A stretch of DNA of 64,000 nucleotides from Ulva prolifera (taxonomy: Eukaryota; Chlorophyta; Ulvophyceae; Ulvales; Ulvaceae), in contig CM041197.1 in the NCBI GenBank assembly GCA_023078555.1, forward strand, positions 11,195,257 through 11,259,256, in the 5' to 3' direction. A program made the translations under genes and the position numbers. The notes under the pieces were generated by a model, which made no database searches, was not told the DNA's origin, and saw only the letters and a list, made by a program, of their open reading frames with translations. Below are positions 36,601-47,400 of the stretch, piece by piece (position 1 is the first letter of the stretch; every line of letters begins with the position of its first letter).

Positions 36601-36930
36601 GACACTCAAGTGCAAGGCACACAACTCATCACTGCAGGCAGGTGTACGGATGTGAGTTGGGGACGGATGTGAGTTGACGGCCCGCGCGAGGAGGGCGCCG
36701 GTCAAGATCAGGTGCTGATGCACATTCATGTCCGGGTCGTTGTCCTCGTCAAGATCCGGCGCATCCACAGCGTCTTGCCACGGATTGAGCTCAAGCGCTT
36801 GAGCTTAAGCTTAAGCTTGCAGAGGCTGGTGGGCGGCATGCGCATGGAGAGCAGATGCATGAGCACCGCCTGGGCATTTGGAATGTCAATTTCGAGGGTG
36901 CCACTCAACCGTTTTGGCTGCGGATATATA
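36600..36930 (-). pseudogene. Decayed LRR-gene remnant (N-terminal region only)
   Basis: The minus strand keeps GTLEIDIPNAQAVLMHLLSM, then in another frame LELNPWQDAVDAPDLDEDND and TGALLARAVNSHPSPT. These align with GTLNIDAEQAQVLMHLPAVS, the acidic DEDDDPDVEAH loop and TGALCARAASAHPSLT of the LRR copies. Only about 110 codons remain and the frame changes, so it is a fragment much older than copies A and B. Confidence 0.65.
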
Positions 36931-37037
36931 TCAGGGGCTAGGTGGCCTAATAACTTACAAACTATCTAGATACACTCCCTTGAAGCTCGCCTTCGGAGAG
37001 CCAATGTGAATCAAAGCAACAGCCGGCTCACCGCGCT

Positions 37038-37068
37038 GAGTGTACACTCTCGCAAAGAGTGTACACTC
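37038..37068. repeat. Inverted repeat GAGTGTACACTCT / AGAGTGTACACTC
   Basis: Two 13-bp arms with a 5-nt loop. Each arm itself contains the palindrome GAGTGTACACTC. Confidence 0.8.
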
Positions 37069-37179
37069 TGCAGCCGCCCTGTGCACAGTCAGCATCGTGG
37101 CCCTGTGAAGTCTCGCTGCGAGCTGCTGACCGGACACTGCCCTCATGATCACCGAGGCGCAGTCAAGTCATCGAGTGGT

Positions 37180-37270
37180 CTTTTTCCGCTCACTCTTTTG
37201 TATCATGTTGATATTGATTCGGATAAGATTCGGTTTCGGTATTTGTTTTATCCCTTTCACTCTTTTGTAA
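37180..37270 (+). mobile_element. Short retroposed 3' tail (family T), copy 1
   Basis: Carries the family core ending CACTCTTTTGTA twice, with GATTCGGATAAGATTCGG and TTTGTTTTATCCCTTTCAC between. In this orientation the family ends in TTTTGTAA, which resembles the chlorophyte TGTAA polyadenylation signal, so this is read as the 3' end of a retroposed RNA. Confidence 0.6.
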
Positions 37271-37599
37271 CACCACGCAACGAGTCACACCCAACGAGCC
37301 ACAAGCAGCACACACCAACACACCCACGCAGCGGCAGCACCCGCGCCGGCCACAGCCACACAGCGACACCCCCACATAACCACACACATTCCCAAGCACA
37401 CACAAGCCGCCCGTCCTGGCGGTGCTACCAGCCCCTCCGGCTTTTTCCTTTGTAACACACACAAGCCGCCCACCGTGGGGTGACCCCACACCCACAAGCA
37501 CACCCACACGCCCACCCCCACCCCCACCCCGCGAAACAGCCAGGCACAAGAGCCCCGACAGCACACGCAGCTAAGGCTGCCGAACAAAGAAACAGCGAG

Positions 37600-37652
<53 letters not shown>
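37600..37652. repeat. Poly-C tract (53 bases)
   Basis: Uninterrupted C homopolymer preceded by about 320 bp of CA/CCCACA-rich DNA and followed within 12 bp by a family-T tail. Confidence 0.9.
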
Positions 37653-37663
37653 ATCAACATGCT

Positions 37664-37864
37664 TTACAAAAGAGTGAACGGGAGAAAACAAACACTGAAC
37701 CCGAATCTCACATGTGTTTGTTGATGTTGATGTTGATTCGGATGGGATTCGGTTTCAGTGTTTGCTTTCTCCTGTTTACTCTTTTGTAACTTTCTCCTGT
37801 TTACTGTTTTGTAATAACGGGAGAAAACCAACACTGCAAACGAATCTTATCCGATTCAACAGCA
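37664..37864. mobile_element. Fold-back cluster of family-T tails
   Basis: 37664-37710 (minus orientation, beginning TTACAAAAGAGTGAACGGG) is complementary over about 46 bp to 37744-37789 (plus orientation, ending TTTACTCTTTTGTAA), with a loop of TGTTGATGTTGATG-like repeats. A second short tail (37790-37814) and an inverted fragment (37815-37864) abut. The whole can fold into a long hairpin. Confidence 0.7.
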
Positions 37865-38420
37865 TCATACACCAACACTACAACCACACTCACACCTGCA
37901 GCATGCCGGCGTAGAATTCGTCCTCCGATGCATGTACCGCGTGCCCTGAACGAAGACATCCTCGTGCTGTGAACGTCTCCACCCATGCACTAGGCTGTGT
38001 CTGCCTCGGACCCGACTCCGGTGCTGCCGTACACTGTAGACCATGTCATCAAGCTTGCGGCACGCGTACGCCTTCGCGCGTAGCCAACTGGCGGGCGCCC
38101 GACGTGCCCGCCAACGGTCCACGGTGTCTGTGCACAACCAGGACAAGCACATGCTGTCGTTGCTGCAGCAGAGTAAATCGGCACAGAAATCGCAGCAGAA
38201 ATGAACGAACCAGGTCAGACTCACAGCTGCACGTGGGTCTCCATATCCGATCGATAAACGTGAGAGTCACTTTTGTATGATCCTGCCTGCGTCCGTGTGC
38301 TGTACTTGTAGCAACAGTGATCAAATGCAAACGGAAACTTGAAAAGCGACTTAAGGACTTCATGTGCACAATTGTTCTCCCGGACCGTGGGCGGAAGCAG
38401 CACGCGTGGCTTCCATGCAT

Positions 38421-38452
38421 TGTTTACAAAAGAGTGAACGGGAGAAAACAAA
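38421..38452 (-). mobile_element. 32-bp family-T insertion flanked by a perfect 20-bp target-site duplication
   Basis: The insert contains ACAAAAGAGTGAACGGGAG. CACGCGTGGCTTCCATGCAT stands immediately on both sides (38401-38420 and 38453-38472). This is the signature of target-primed retroposition of an extremely 5'-truncated copy. Confidence 0.8.
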
Positions 38453-39176
38453 CACGCGTGGCTTCCATGCATATCTCGAGATAACAGCGCGGCACCCTTA
38501 CGATTGTGAATTCGTTGAGACACCAACGACTGCGCAATGTGGACTGCTGACCCGCGCGAACGCCCGTAGGGCGCCCATTGTATAAATGCAAGCTCCATGG
38601 GAGGCAGCAGCACATTCTCACCAGCGTTCAAGTTGGTGTAGCTGCAGCTGCACACAAACAGTTACGCAGGCTTGGAAAGCATTCTCACGGACGCCCACTG
38701 CGACGGTCGACTCTGGACGTCGGCAATACCTTCACTTCCGCCTGAAATCGTCGAATCTCGTTCGGTGTGTACTCCTTTGTATGTTGACGGCATGTGACCT
38801 GCGCAAATGCCCACTTGAAAGTTGTCTGCGTGTCTGTGCGTGACGAGTACTGTTGCGGGCGCGGTTGTACTGTGATTGTGCAAGTTCAATTTCATGCCAG
38901 TTCAGTGTGACTCGGCAGATCCGGCCTTTCCTGCCCCCGTTTTCAGCAGCTTACGCCAGTTTCTGGCTTGTTTGTCACTTGTAGCTGTAGAGTTGCAGAC
39001 TTGTTTTTTTTGGCAGGTGGGATCCATGCATGCACATGTGCGTACTGCCAGTGTCCATGGTCACCTCCAAAACAGTCCAAAAAACGACTTTCTCAATCCC
39101 CAGTACTTGTGGACGTGGAAGGCTTCATGTGGCAGGCCACCATGACACCCCAGAGTGCATTGCCACTGTAGTGTTG

Positions 39177-39314
39177 TGATGGCCAAAGAGCCAAAATGCA
39201 GCTCCACCACAAAATGCCCGATCAGAACTTTACATATACCTCAAAGATGGCCAAAGAGCCAAAATGCAGCTCCACCACAAAATGCCCGATCAGAACTTTA
39301 CATATACCTCAAAG
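39177..39314. repeat. Perfect tandem duplication of a 69-bp unit
   Basis: Two identical units beginning GATGGCCAAAGAGCCAAAAT at 39177 and 39246. No difference was seen between them, so the event is recent. Confidence 0.9.
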
Positions 39315-39866
39315 AGTGATCGCCTGTTTGGATGTGAGCCTCACTCCTTGCACACCGGCAGCTATTTTGTATGTGCCATTGACCCCGAACATGTGATTCA
39401 CCATTTCCTGATGTGCTTCACCATTTCCTGAGCTAGAAGTTGTTGTGCACTCAGTCTGAGAGCTAGGTTCCCAAATTTAGAGGCATTCACCAGCAGCTGT
39501 TGAAAGCTGCAGCTAAGCGGTAAGCTGCACTGCAATCCAGGTGTGGTGAGTGGTGTAGCAACATGGATTCCAACTTCAGTTGTACCTGTATACAAACATG
39601 TGATGTTCAAGCTGCTGTTCACATGCTGCCTAGAGCCAAAACAGCCAAAATCAAGATTGCAGAAGTAATTATCTGCAAGCTTATACCAGCTGCAACATGT
39701 TTCACAAAGTCAATAGTGCAGACGATGGCTGATATGGTCTGATACAGAGTCACCAGGCAATGGTGCCAACATGACATTCACAAAATGTTGACACAGTGTG
39801 AGGGTGACTAAGCCTTAAAGAATGTGTGTATGCGCAGGTACAAGTACATTTATCCGTGCAAAGATC

Positions 39867-40166
39867 ATGAAGACCAAGACAGGGAACCCTGCATTTGCGG
39901 TAGCCATGACAATAGTTTTCCTCGTCAGCGTCAGCTTTGCAGGGGCACAGGCCCCGGGCCCACTGGCCCCGGGCCCACTGGCCCCGGGCCCACAGGCCCT
40001 GGGCCAACAGGCCCTGAGCCCACAGGCCCTGGACCAACAGGCCCTGGACCAACAGGACCCATGCGGTAACGCTGGCGAAGACTGTTGCGAAACGAACGGA
40101 GAGTTCTGGTGCTATGGGAATGTTACACCAGTTATCACCGCTTGCAACTGCGCGTATATAGTTTAG
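39867..40166 (+). CDS. Small secreted Pro-rich, Cys-rich protein
   Basis: 99 codons from the ATG at 39867. It has a strong signal peptide (MKTKTGNPAF, then AVAMTIVFLVSVSFAGA), with likely cleavage before QAPGP. A repetitive segment of PGPLA / PQALGQQ / QALDQ units follows, encoded by 12-15 bp GGGCCCACTGGCCCC-like repeats at about 39950-40065. A Cys-rich end follows (DPCGNAGEDCCETNGEFWCY, then NVTPVITACNCAYIV), with seven cysteines. An AG acceptor (ATGCGCAG) lies about 30 bp upstream of the ATG, so a 5'-UTR intron is possible. A related broken locus is at 45822. Likely cell-wall or extracellular; the exact role is unknown. Confidence 0.6.
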   Translation: MKTKTGNPAFAVAMTIVFLVSVSFAGAQAPGPLAPGPLAPGPQALGQQALSPQALDQQALDQQDPCGNAGEDCCETNGEFWCYGNVTPVITACNCAYIV

Positions 40167-40177
40167 TACAGCCTATA

Positions 40178-40262
40178 GTTGATCGCACAATCAGATGGTT
40201 GATTGCACAATCACTATAGTCGATCGCACAATCAGGTGGTTGATTGCACAATCAGATGGTGG
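40178..40262. repeat. Four tandem copies of a 20-22-bp unit (TTGATYGCACAATCAGRTGG)
   Basis: Units start at about 40178, 40199, 40220 and 40240. They lie just downstream of the small secreted-protein stop codon, probably in its 3' region. Confidence 0.8.
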
Positions 40263-40622
40263 CGGGCAGGCACAAGGTGGAATCCTCATGCAGCGATCCT
40301 CATGCATGGAATCGTCATGAATGAATCTTCATGCATGACTGTGTGGCATTCTATCTTTTCTTGGCTTGAGTATTTGAGGCTAGGCACGGCAGCCTATAGC
40401 AGAATTGTGTTGGAAGCGTGATGTGATTGCAGCTGCCCAGACTGGGAGCGATGTTGTCTAGACCCTTTTTTGATCCTTTTTGACTGTAACTATATACGCC
40501 ATACATCACCATATGGGACAGCTCAAAAATCTCATACACCAGGCCTTGACCTGGTGTCAGGCCTGAGGCTGGCGTGGGTGTGGGGACTTGTATGTGGTGT
40601 TGTGGCTGTGGTTGCGGCTCGC

Positions 40623-40653
40623 CAAAAAAAAAACCCCTAAAACCCCTAAAACC
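40623..40653. repeat. Two to three AAACCCCTA units after poly-A
   Basis: A run of A is followed by AAACCCCTAAAACCCCTAAA. This resembles, but does not equal, the Chlamydomonas-type telomere repeat (CCCTAAAA). Confidence 0.5.
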
Positions 40654-40715
40654 AGGGAAGACCTGCGCACATCTGAATCAACATCCACACACGGATCGTG
40701 TGTGTATGTGTTGCT

Positions 40716-40834
40716 GTTAATTCGGATGACATTCGGTTCTGATGTTTGTCTTCTCCCAGACATTCGGTTCTGATGTTTGTCTTCTCCCGTTCGTTTTTCA
40801 CTCTGATGTTTTTCTTCTCCCGTCCACAAAAAAA
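40716..40834 (+). mobile_element. Family-T tail, variant with duplicated segment
   Basis: Contains GTTAATTCGGATGACATTCG, then TGATGTTTGTCTTCTCCC three times in slightly different form, with CGTTCGTTTTTCACTC once. It ends in a run of A followed by CCCC. It is the most diverged member. Confidence 0.5.
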
Positions 40835-41224
40835 AAACCCCGGCGTTCCGTGTTGGGTTAAGTGACACACGACTAGAATGCCATGCGGCGTAACTGACAC
40901 ACGACTAGGATGCCATGCGATGGAGGGGATGTCAGAGGAAGCAGGCGTGGGTGTGGTTGCACTGTGCAGTGCATTGAGCCCTGTCATACGGGTTGCTGGT
41001 GGATGGTGGCTGCTGAGGGGCAGCCGAGGCGAAATGCTGCGTCTCGCCAGGCGTATTTGCAGAGAGGTGAGCCTCGTTAGCTGTCCCGCTAGCAGATTCT
41101 GCGCGCCGGCGCTTGGGCTGTGGACCACCGCGCGGTGACTCGCGATGCACGACTGCAAGCTATCCATTGTTGTGGTGAGCATGGACAACTTCATCAGTAT
41201 TTTGGATGCCACCTTCGTCTCCAA

Positions 41225-43100
41225 TCAATAGGCTTGGCCGCACGGGCAACTGCGAAGCGTGCTGGCGATTCAAATCGCTCAGCTTAAAAGTTTCCGGAAT
41301 TTTGCCTTTGACAACTCTTTCCGCTAGTATGCCAAGGCGAGTGTTGCAAGTCGCCGCAACAGTTGATCAAAAGAAGTTGCGAACACTTCTTAAGCGTTCC
41401 TCAGCCTGCATGCGTGCAAGCTGCAGATGCCACGCGAATGGTGGTGCAAAGGTATCTGTATGCTTGCAGGTACCTTGCGTCGAGCTGCTATGTATACGTT
41501 CGCCGGCACTCCTCGGGACGTCCACAGGAGCTACGGCAGTTCCGCGCACCAGGGGTGCGCGTATCAGGTGCGCGAAACACTTCGAAGAATCAATTCGTCT
41601 CAAAAAGGCGTTAAATTGAGCGCTTTTGCGTGTATTCACTAGCTGGAAGTGTTTAAACCGTACTGCAATTGATTCAGCAGCAACTGGTAAGATTTCGTGC
41701 TTCCACAGACGTTACTGGGCGCAAGGCCACTGAGTCGATGTCACACGTACCGGCGACAGCAGACGCCTGTACTCAACGAGTGTGGCACGCAAGTAATCAC
41801 TACACCATAAGGTTGCGTCAGGGCGTGATCGTTGCAACTTCTGGTGTTCTGGCTGTCCTGTGCTCGCGTGCATCTGCAACAGCGCGTATCGCACTGCACT
41901 GGCGTCAAGGCACCATGTAGAGCCTAATGCGGTAATTCGGGGCGAAATATTATGACATTGGATCAATGTTGCTCCTAACACTACGGACTGTGCAGCGCGG
42001 TGCTAATATTCTTGCGCAGCGACTCGTGTGAATGGTTCGCTCGGGAACCAACCGGGTGGAGTACGCTGTATGCAAGGATTATCAGAGCGTGAATGCATGG
42101 CACAATTCTTCTCGCATCTAAATTCGACTGTAGCTGAAAGAATCCCGAGCAGTGCGCTTGCACATACCAGCCGGCTTGATGGTTGTTCTGGACGTGGAGG
42201 TGGCCGTGCATCGTGTCGGGATGGCGATGCACAGCCCGTGGCGCTCACCGCTGCCTATATCTGCCTCTCACAAGTATGCTGATAGTTTCGATACAATTGA
42301 CTGCGCATCATGTTGGCAGATTTTGTTTTCCGCCAGCTGTCTCGACCTTGGTCTCCGGAGCAGCTGCATCACCTTGAGCAGCGGCTCTGCTCGCATCGGG
42401 CTTTGTTCTTGCCGAAACACAGACCAATATCGTTCTACTTTGGATTGTATGCCATCTGTCGGCTGGTACGCCTCGTGGGATCGTCGCCTACTCACTCGTG
42501 CATACAGCAAATTGCACACACGCTGCCCCCGACCTCGACGAGATCATTGAGTCCTGAATAACGATGTATGGGCACTGTACTAATGCTCCAGAAGCCGAAA
42601 TAACCTTGGAGCGCTGCGTCGAAGCAGGCGGTATGATATGCGCACTCTGGTCCGCGCACCTACAGAATTTGCGCTCGCCCCTCAAGATGGCACACCTTGC
42701 TGGGTGCGCGACGATGGTGCGCAACAAAGTCGTACGTGCGCGCCCATGGTGCGCCAGATAGCAGGTCATGCTCCAATGATACCATTTGAAAGATAAATCT
42801 ATACATGCAATTATGAATTCACTCCTGGAGTACTGTACAGTGTTACAACGAGCATTGATGGTCACCCCATCCTGCATATGGCCACAGGTCACCATCCTCG
42901 ACCATGCTATCAGCACTCAACATGCCATCGTTCAGAAGTGAAGACGAATAAGCAAAGTAAGGCAGACTCTATGCTCCATCAGGTTCGCCTGTGCTTGGTG
43001 TTGCCGGTTGGCCATGTGTCTGCATAGCAACAGCCTTGTCAATATGCATGCTGCAGCGGTGTACGCCCAAGTCAACTTGACACAAATCATTGATGATATA
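41225..43100. other. Stretch with no firm gene
   Basis: Open frames exist on both strands at 40646-41640 (on the minus strand a PQPKRRRAES nuclear-localisation-like stretch; on the plus strand ADATRMVVQRYLYACRYLAS). Splice context is ambiguous and I cannot choose a strand. The rest shows nothing recognisable. Confidence 0.3.
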
Positions 43101-43106
43101 TATGCC

Positions 43107-43134
<28 letters not shown>
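43107..43134. repeat. (AG)14 microsatellite
   Basis: Perfect dinucleotide run. Confidence 0.95.
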
Positions 43135-43137
<3 letters not shown>

Positions 43138-45754
43138 ATGATCAAGAAGTCAGCTCAGCAGCTTAGCACATAAGCAGCATGGGGCTAGCATCGTACCAAC
43201 TGAAAGCAAAAAAAGGCCATCATAGCCTATCTGTCAAAATTGTAGCTCTCAACACAGCAAATTTGAATGCTATGAACCTGCATGCTCGACAAGGTGAGAG
43301 GTTATGGGCTGATAGCCAGTCGAGTAAGTGCGGCAACCACTACTAGCATCACATCTGTCGAGTCACATACGCAGCCACGTAACTGGGCTTACCAGGCAGG
43401 CATAATATTGGTTGTGACCATTGTGGCCATGCCTGAGAAGCATCCAAGGATCACGTTCTGTCTGTGTCTGCAGCCTGCAAATGTGAAGTCTGTTGATAAA
43501 CTTGAGAATCGAGATGCTAGTCATGTTGTCGGATGGGATGCCTCTTCTTGCAACTGGACTGGTCTGCACTGCAACACCGTCCGTGACAGCAACGCTTTGA
43601 CAGATCAATAGCGGGCATACCAGTGTCAGGATCAACCTTCGCGTACCAAATGATTCCCACGGATCATTTGCAATATTTATGGCTGATGGCTCCGCGTCTG
43701 GAGCTGCACGAGTACATCTCTGCACTAGCAGGCCCCGAACTAATGCAGTGTAAAAGCCTTGAACTGCGCGGCAACATTGCAATAAATCCATTGCCAAAAG
43801 TCACGAGAGTGTACGTTGCGACCGCATAGAGCTTTGCATGACAGCAGATCGCATCCCACAAGTAGCTCAGTGCGACGTCAATAAGACTATCCACTACAAG
43901 AATGCACACTGACGCCTGAACATAGCGTCTACTTCGGCAAAGGCAACGGGAATGTTGAAACAAGCAAGTATGGTATCTGCTTCCACGACCCCGCCCTCGA
44001 AGCATGCCTGTCAACAACGCGTGGAACAGTGACCAGCGCGCTTGAATATATTACCGAGAGAAGGCATACCTTCCATTGCAGATTTTTTCTTGTTTGACTG
44101 ATCGCGTGCAAGAGCGCGTCATGCAGAATGTCGTTTTTGCATAGTGCCGGAGAGTTGCAGCAATCGCAACAATACGCAAGCGCTGATGAGCATGAATGAT
44201 CGCGACCGCAAACGTGGAGAAACAAATGAAATATGCGTGTTCGAAAGTAGATTTGCTTGCGCCAAGCGATGGCTGGCTGCACACATTAATGGAGTCTCGC
44301 GCAGGCTCTGCTAGTTCCTATGCGAAACAAGGGCGTTGACATGTCGCTATGATGAGCCCATGCTTTACGCCGAGAGTTTTATGCCAACTCTGCACTGGAC
44401 TCTACGACTTGTGTTGTGCGTGAAAGTGCTGTCAAGAGTGGCAACAAGGGGCTTTTGGACCACAGATGCCACACACGTGAAGAGTTTGAGGGCACCTAGC
44501 AAATCGTGCACCGCGTACACAATTTAACCGGCAGGACAATACATGGCGGTGTGGGGCTGTACATGACAAAGCCGAGGCTGTCTTCGCCAGCGGCAGTGTT
44601 GATTGGGCGTGGCAAAGGCTCCACGTGCATGTCGCCTAGCCGAGAGGACTAAAGCACGCTGCAGACGCAAGACGATCCCACAATCAGCTCGCATATAATC
44701 GGGAGACCGGAAGTCGGAATGCACGTTGTTGCATGAAGGCGTTTCTGCCGACGCACTCTCATGAACCTGGTTCACCACGCGACCAACAGTAAAACAAAGG
44801 ATAAAATCACAGGTATATGCTGACGTCGAAAGAGGAAATCAACGACGTCTAGCACGGCACCTGGACTTGTTGCGGGGAGATTGACCTGAGTGCACGCTAA
44901 TATAATCACCGCATGTATGACGATGCGGACCATAACTACGCAAACGTGATTAAATGACCATTCTTCTGCCACTGCGATTGCACAGTATCGCAAAGGGCGC
45001 CATGCAACATCAGCACGTAGGTTTGCGTCTAGCTGGCGCACCTCACCCGGGTGGAGCACCTACGGAGCACCTGCACTGGTGCGCAGCTTCCCAAGCAGGG
45101 TGGCGCGGATGACCCCAGTAACGACAAAACTTACACCTATATGCTTCACATACGTCATACATTCAAGGTGGATTCGATTGTGCATTTAGGAGCAGCCTAT
45201 ACGAGGCACTGACGGCACTTGCTCACCCACGATACGCGCACCTAACAGCAACGCGCACCCTCGAAGTGCGCGGCATATGCACAAGGACTCTGAAAACAAG
45301 GCAGAGAGCCCGCCAAATCGATGTCGCGTCATATATTACGACCCATATGCGATCAGGAAGCATAGCAAAGCCTTGTATCACGATTTTGTCATGTTTCCTG
45401 CAATCGGCGAGTCCGCGCACCCAGTCTCCGCGCACCCATCTTGTTGGCGCATCTGGGTGCGCCAACTCCACCGTAGCTACTGTGTCCGTGCGGGTCACCA
45501 GACCCCATCGCGTGTTTGCTGAAGTTCCAATGCTTTCACAATGCTCACACTAGTGTAATATGCGAGCCCAAATCGCCTTGGCTGTGTTCCTCATGGGGGG
45601 TGGCCGGCTTAACATATTTGCAGGTGTCAATTATATTTGCATGGCTATTCAATTTCCAGGGCATACGTTTGGCGTGCCAGCGGGAGCTCGGGGAACATGA
45701 TAGTGTTCACCTGCTACAGTCTACCTGGCCAGCGGACGATGCTTAAGCAAATAC
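43135..45754. other. Gene-poor stretch
   Basis: No supported gene. A frame ending at 43611 (+) contains VVGWDASSCNWTGLHCN, which recalls the N-terminal cap of plant LRR proteins, but no repeats follow in frame. An interrupted GCGCACCCA..GGGTGCGC inverted repeat lies near 45430-45470. Confidence 0.35.
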
Positions 45755-45821
45755 TTGCTCGCAATTCATGCCTCGCACCGTGTTTGTTGCGCAGGGGCAC
45801 ATTCCCACCCCACCCTGAGCC

Positions 45822-46256
45822 ATGAAGGCCAAGACAGGATACCCAGCAATTCCGGCAATTTGACAATATTTATCCTCTTCGGCATCAGCACAGCAGATGC
45901 GGTGTCGCCAGTGCGGCCGCGCTTTGTGTCGATAGACCCGTGCGCACAATGTGGTAACTACGTGGTGATAACGAGGTTGAGATCGATGCAGGGCCCAAAG
46001 TGACTGGCAACTCGGCCCAAGGCGCAAGAGGCCACAGCAGAAGCCTTGCCGATCCCGGGTGTTACGGGGATTCTCCGGCCGGCTGCCCCCAACCACCACC
46101 GCCACCCCCCTCGCTGTCGCCACCACCGCCCCCGTCTCCTCTGCCGACACCCCCACCGCCATGTGGCAACTTCGACAAAATTGTTGGTTCAATGCGGAAG
46201 GGCCTTGGTGCAATCCACCATACATAGCATATTACACAAAGAAAGTGAAAGTGTAA
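45822..46256 (+). pseudogene. Related copy of the small secreted protein, frameshifted
   Basis: The ATG at 45822 opens MKAKTGYPAIPA, matching MKTKTGNPAFAV of the locus at 39867. A one-base loss then shifts the frame and the leader continues in another frame as LTIFILFGISTADAVSPVRP, followed by DPCAQCGNYVV. Further on, 46085-46165 encodes a PPPPPSLSPPPPPSPLPTPP run, and a Cys-containing end (NCWFNAEGPWCNPPYIAYY) closes at 46256. The downstream pieces may be separate exons. The copy has a Pro-rich segment in the same place as the PGP repeats of the other locus. It may be a true gene with an intron I did not resolve. Confidence 0.45.
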
Positions 46257-46299
46257 ATATATACTGCTTTGATGGATAGAGGTAGGTGCATGCCATGCC

Positions 46300-47213
46300 A
46301 CTGGAGGATCCTTGCTACAAAATTGGTCCTTGCGTGCTGCCAATTTGTCTGGTATTCATAAGCCATGGACGGGCACACCGTGGCAGCTTGTACACAACAG
46401 TACATCCAAAAGCCGGCTTATGTCAAGTTTGCATTTGCATGTATTCACATGGCAATCCCCAGTCATCTTTCACTGCCCAGCCTAGTGCGGGGATACGTAG
46501 CGTATCTGTCTAGACCCTTTGACTGTACTTGTTCGTGTCACTTTCCGGGCCATTGAATAACAGAGCACTGACTCAAATCAACCAACAAACTGCAAAGTCC
46601 AGCATGCAAGCGATGAGCAACGACCAACTCCCATGCAAGCCGATAAGCAAGACAACGACCAGAGGTACGGATTGATTGTATTGGTGGGCTACACGTTGAG
46701 CATGGGCAAGGCTTGGGGCCATGCCTCCAAGGGATCCCGGACAGCTCATTGGCATGATCCTGATCACAGTGCGGTGGTCTTAAAGCTCAAGATTGGCACA
46801 TGGTCATTGTGGACCCATGATATACGCCTACCCTCGCAGCCGAGAGCCCCAATCACTGTGCAGCCGGCACACGCCATCAGAAAAGCACGACTGGAGTACA
46901 CACTGTTACTGCACTGCGCTGGCACTGTGACGGCTTGTTCACGAGAAGATGTGCTAGAAACGTAAGCATGAGCCTGCTGCCTGCAGGGTCACACGGTGTG
47001 ACGCTCAGACCTGCCCTCATACTGCCCGGGCGGCGGGGGGCAAGGCCAGTATGACGCCAGCGGCGCCGCAGCTGTGAACAAGCTCGTAATAAACACCGCT
47101 CATGTAAAACACCCACCCCACAGCACAAGCTACCGCTTTGTGCCTTTTGTTTGCATGTCTGCTGCGCCCGGTACTTGCCACTCCGCATTTATTTGCTGTG
47201 CCGTGGTCTTCCA
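46300..47213. other. Spacer
   Basis: No gene supported. A 35-bp imperfect direct repeat around ATGCAAGC.GAT.AGCAA lies near 46600-46665. Confidence 0.35.
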
Positions 47214-47400
47214 GGCTGCTCATGCCAAAACCCCCGGCATCGCGGTGCATCCCGTTGTCCCCACCTACCCGCCATACCCCGAGAGCCCCAGCGATGACGA
47301 GGCAGTTCTTCCCTTTGTCCCTGCAACCATAGCACCGGGCCCCTCCCCTTCAGTTGCTCCAACCAATGTCAGTGACTGCAAGAGTGATGGGCGGGTATGA
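47214..47400 (+). CDS. Pro-rich terminal exon of an unknown gene
   Basis: After a good acceptor (GTGGTCTTCCAG) the frame reads AAHAKTPGIAVHPVVPTYPP, YPESPSDDEAVLPFVPATIA, PGPSPSVAPTNVSDCKSDGR and ends GTATGA, either as V-stop or as a splice donor. Pro/Ser/Ala composition suits a wall or linker region. Upstream exons were not found. Confidence 0.35.

Noticed and set aside
40623-40653. Interstitial telomere
   Set aside because: Only two or three units, with an extra C compared with known green-algal telomere repeats, next to poly-A. Too short to call.
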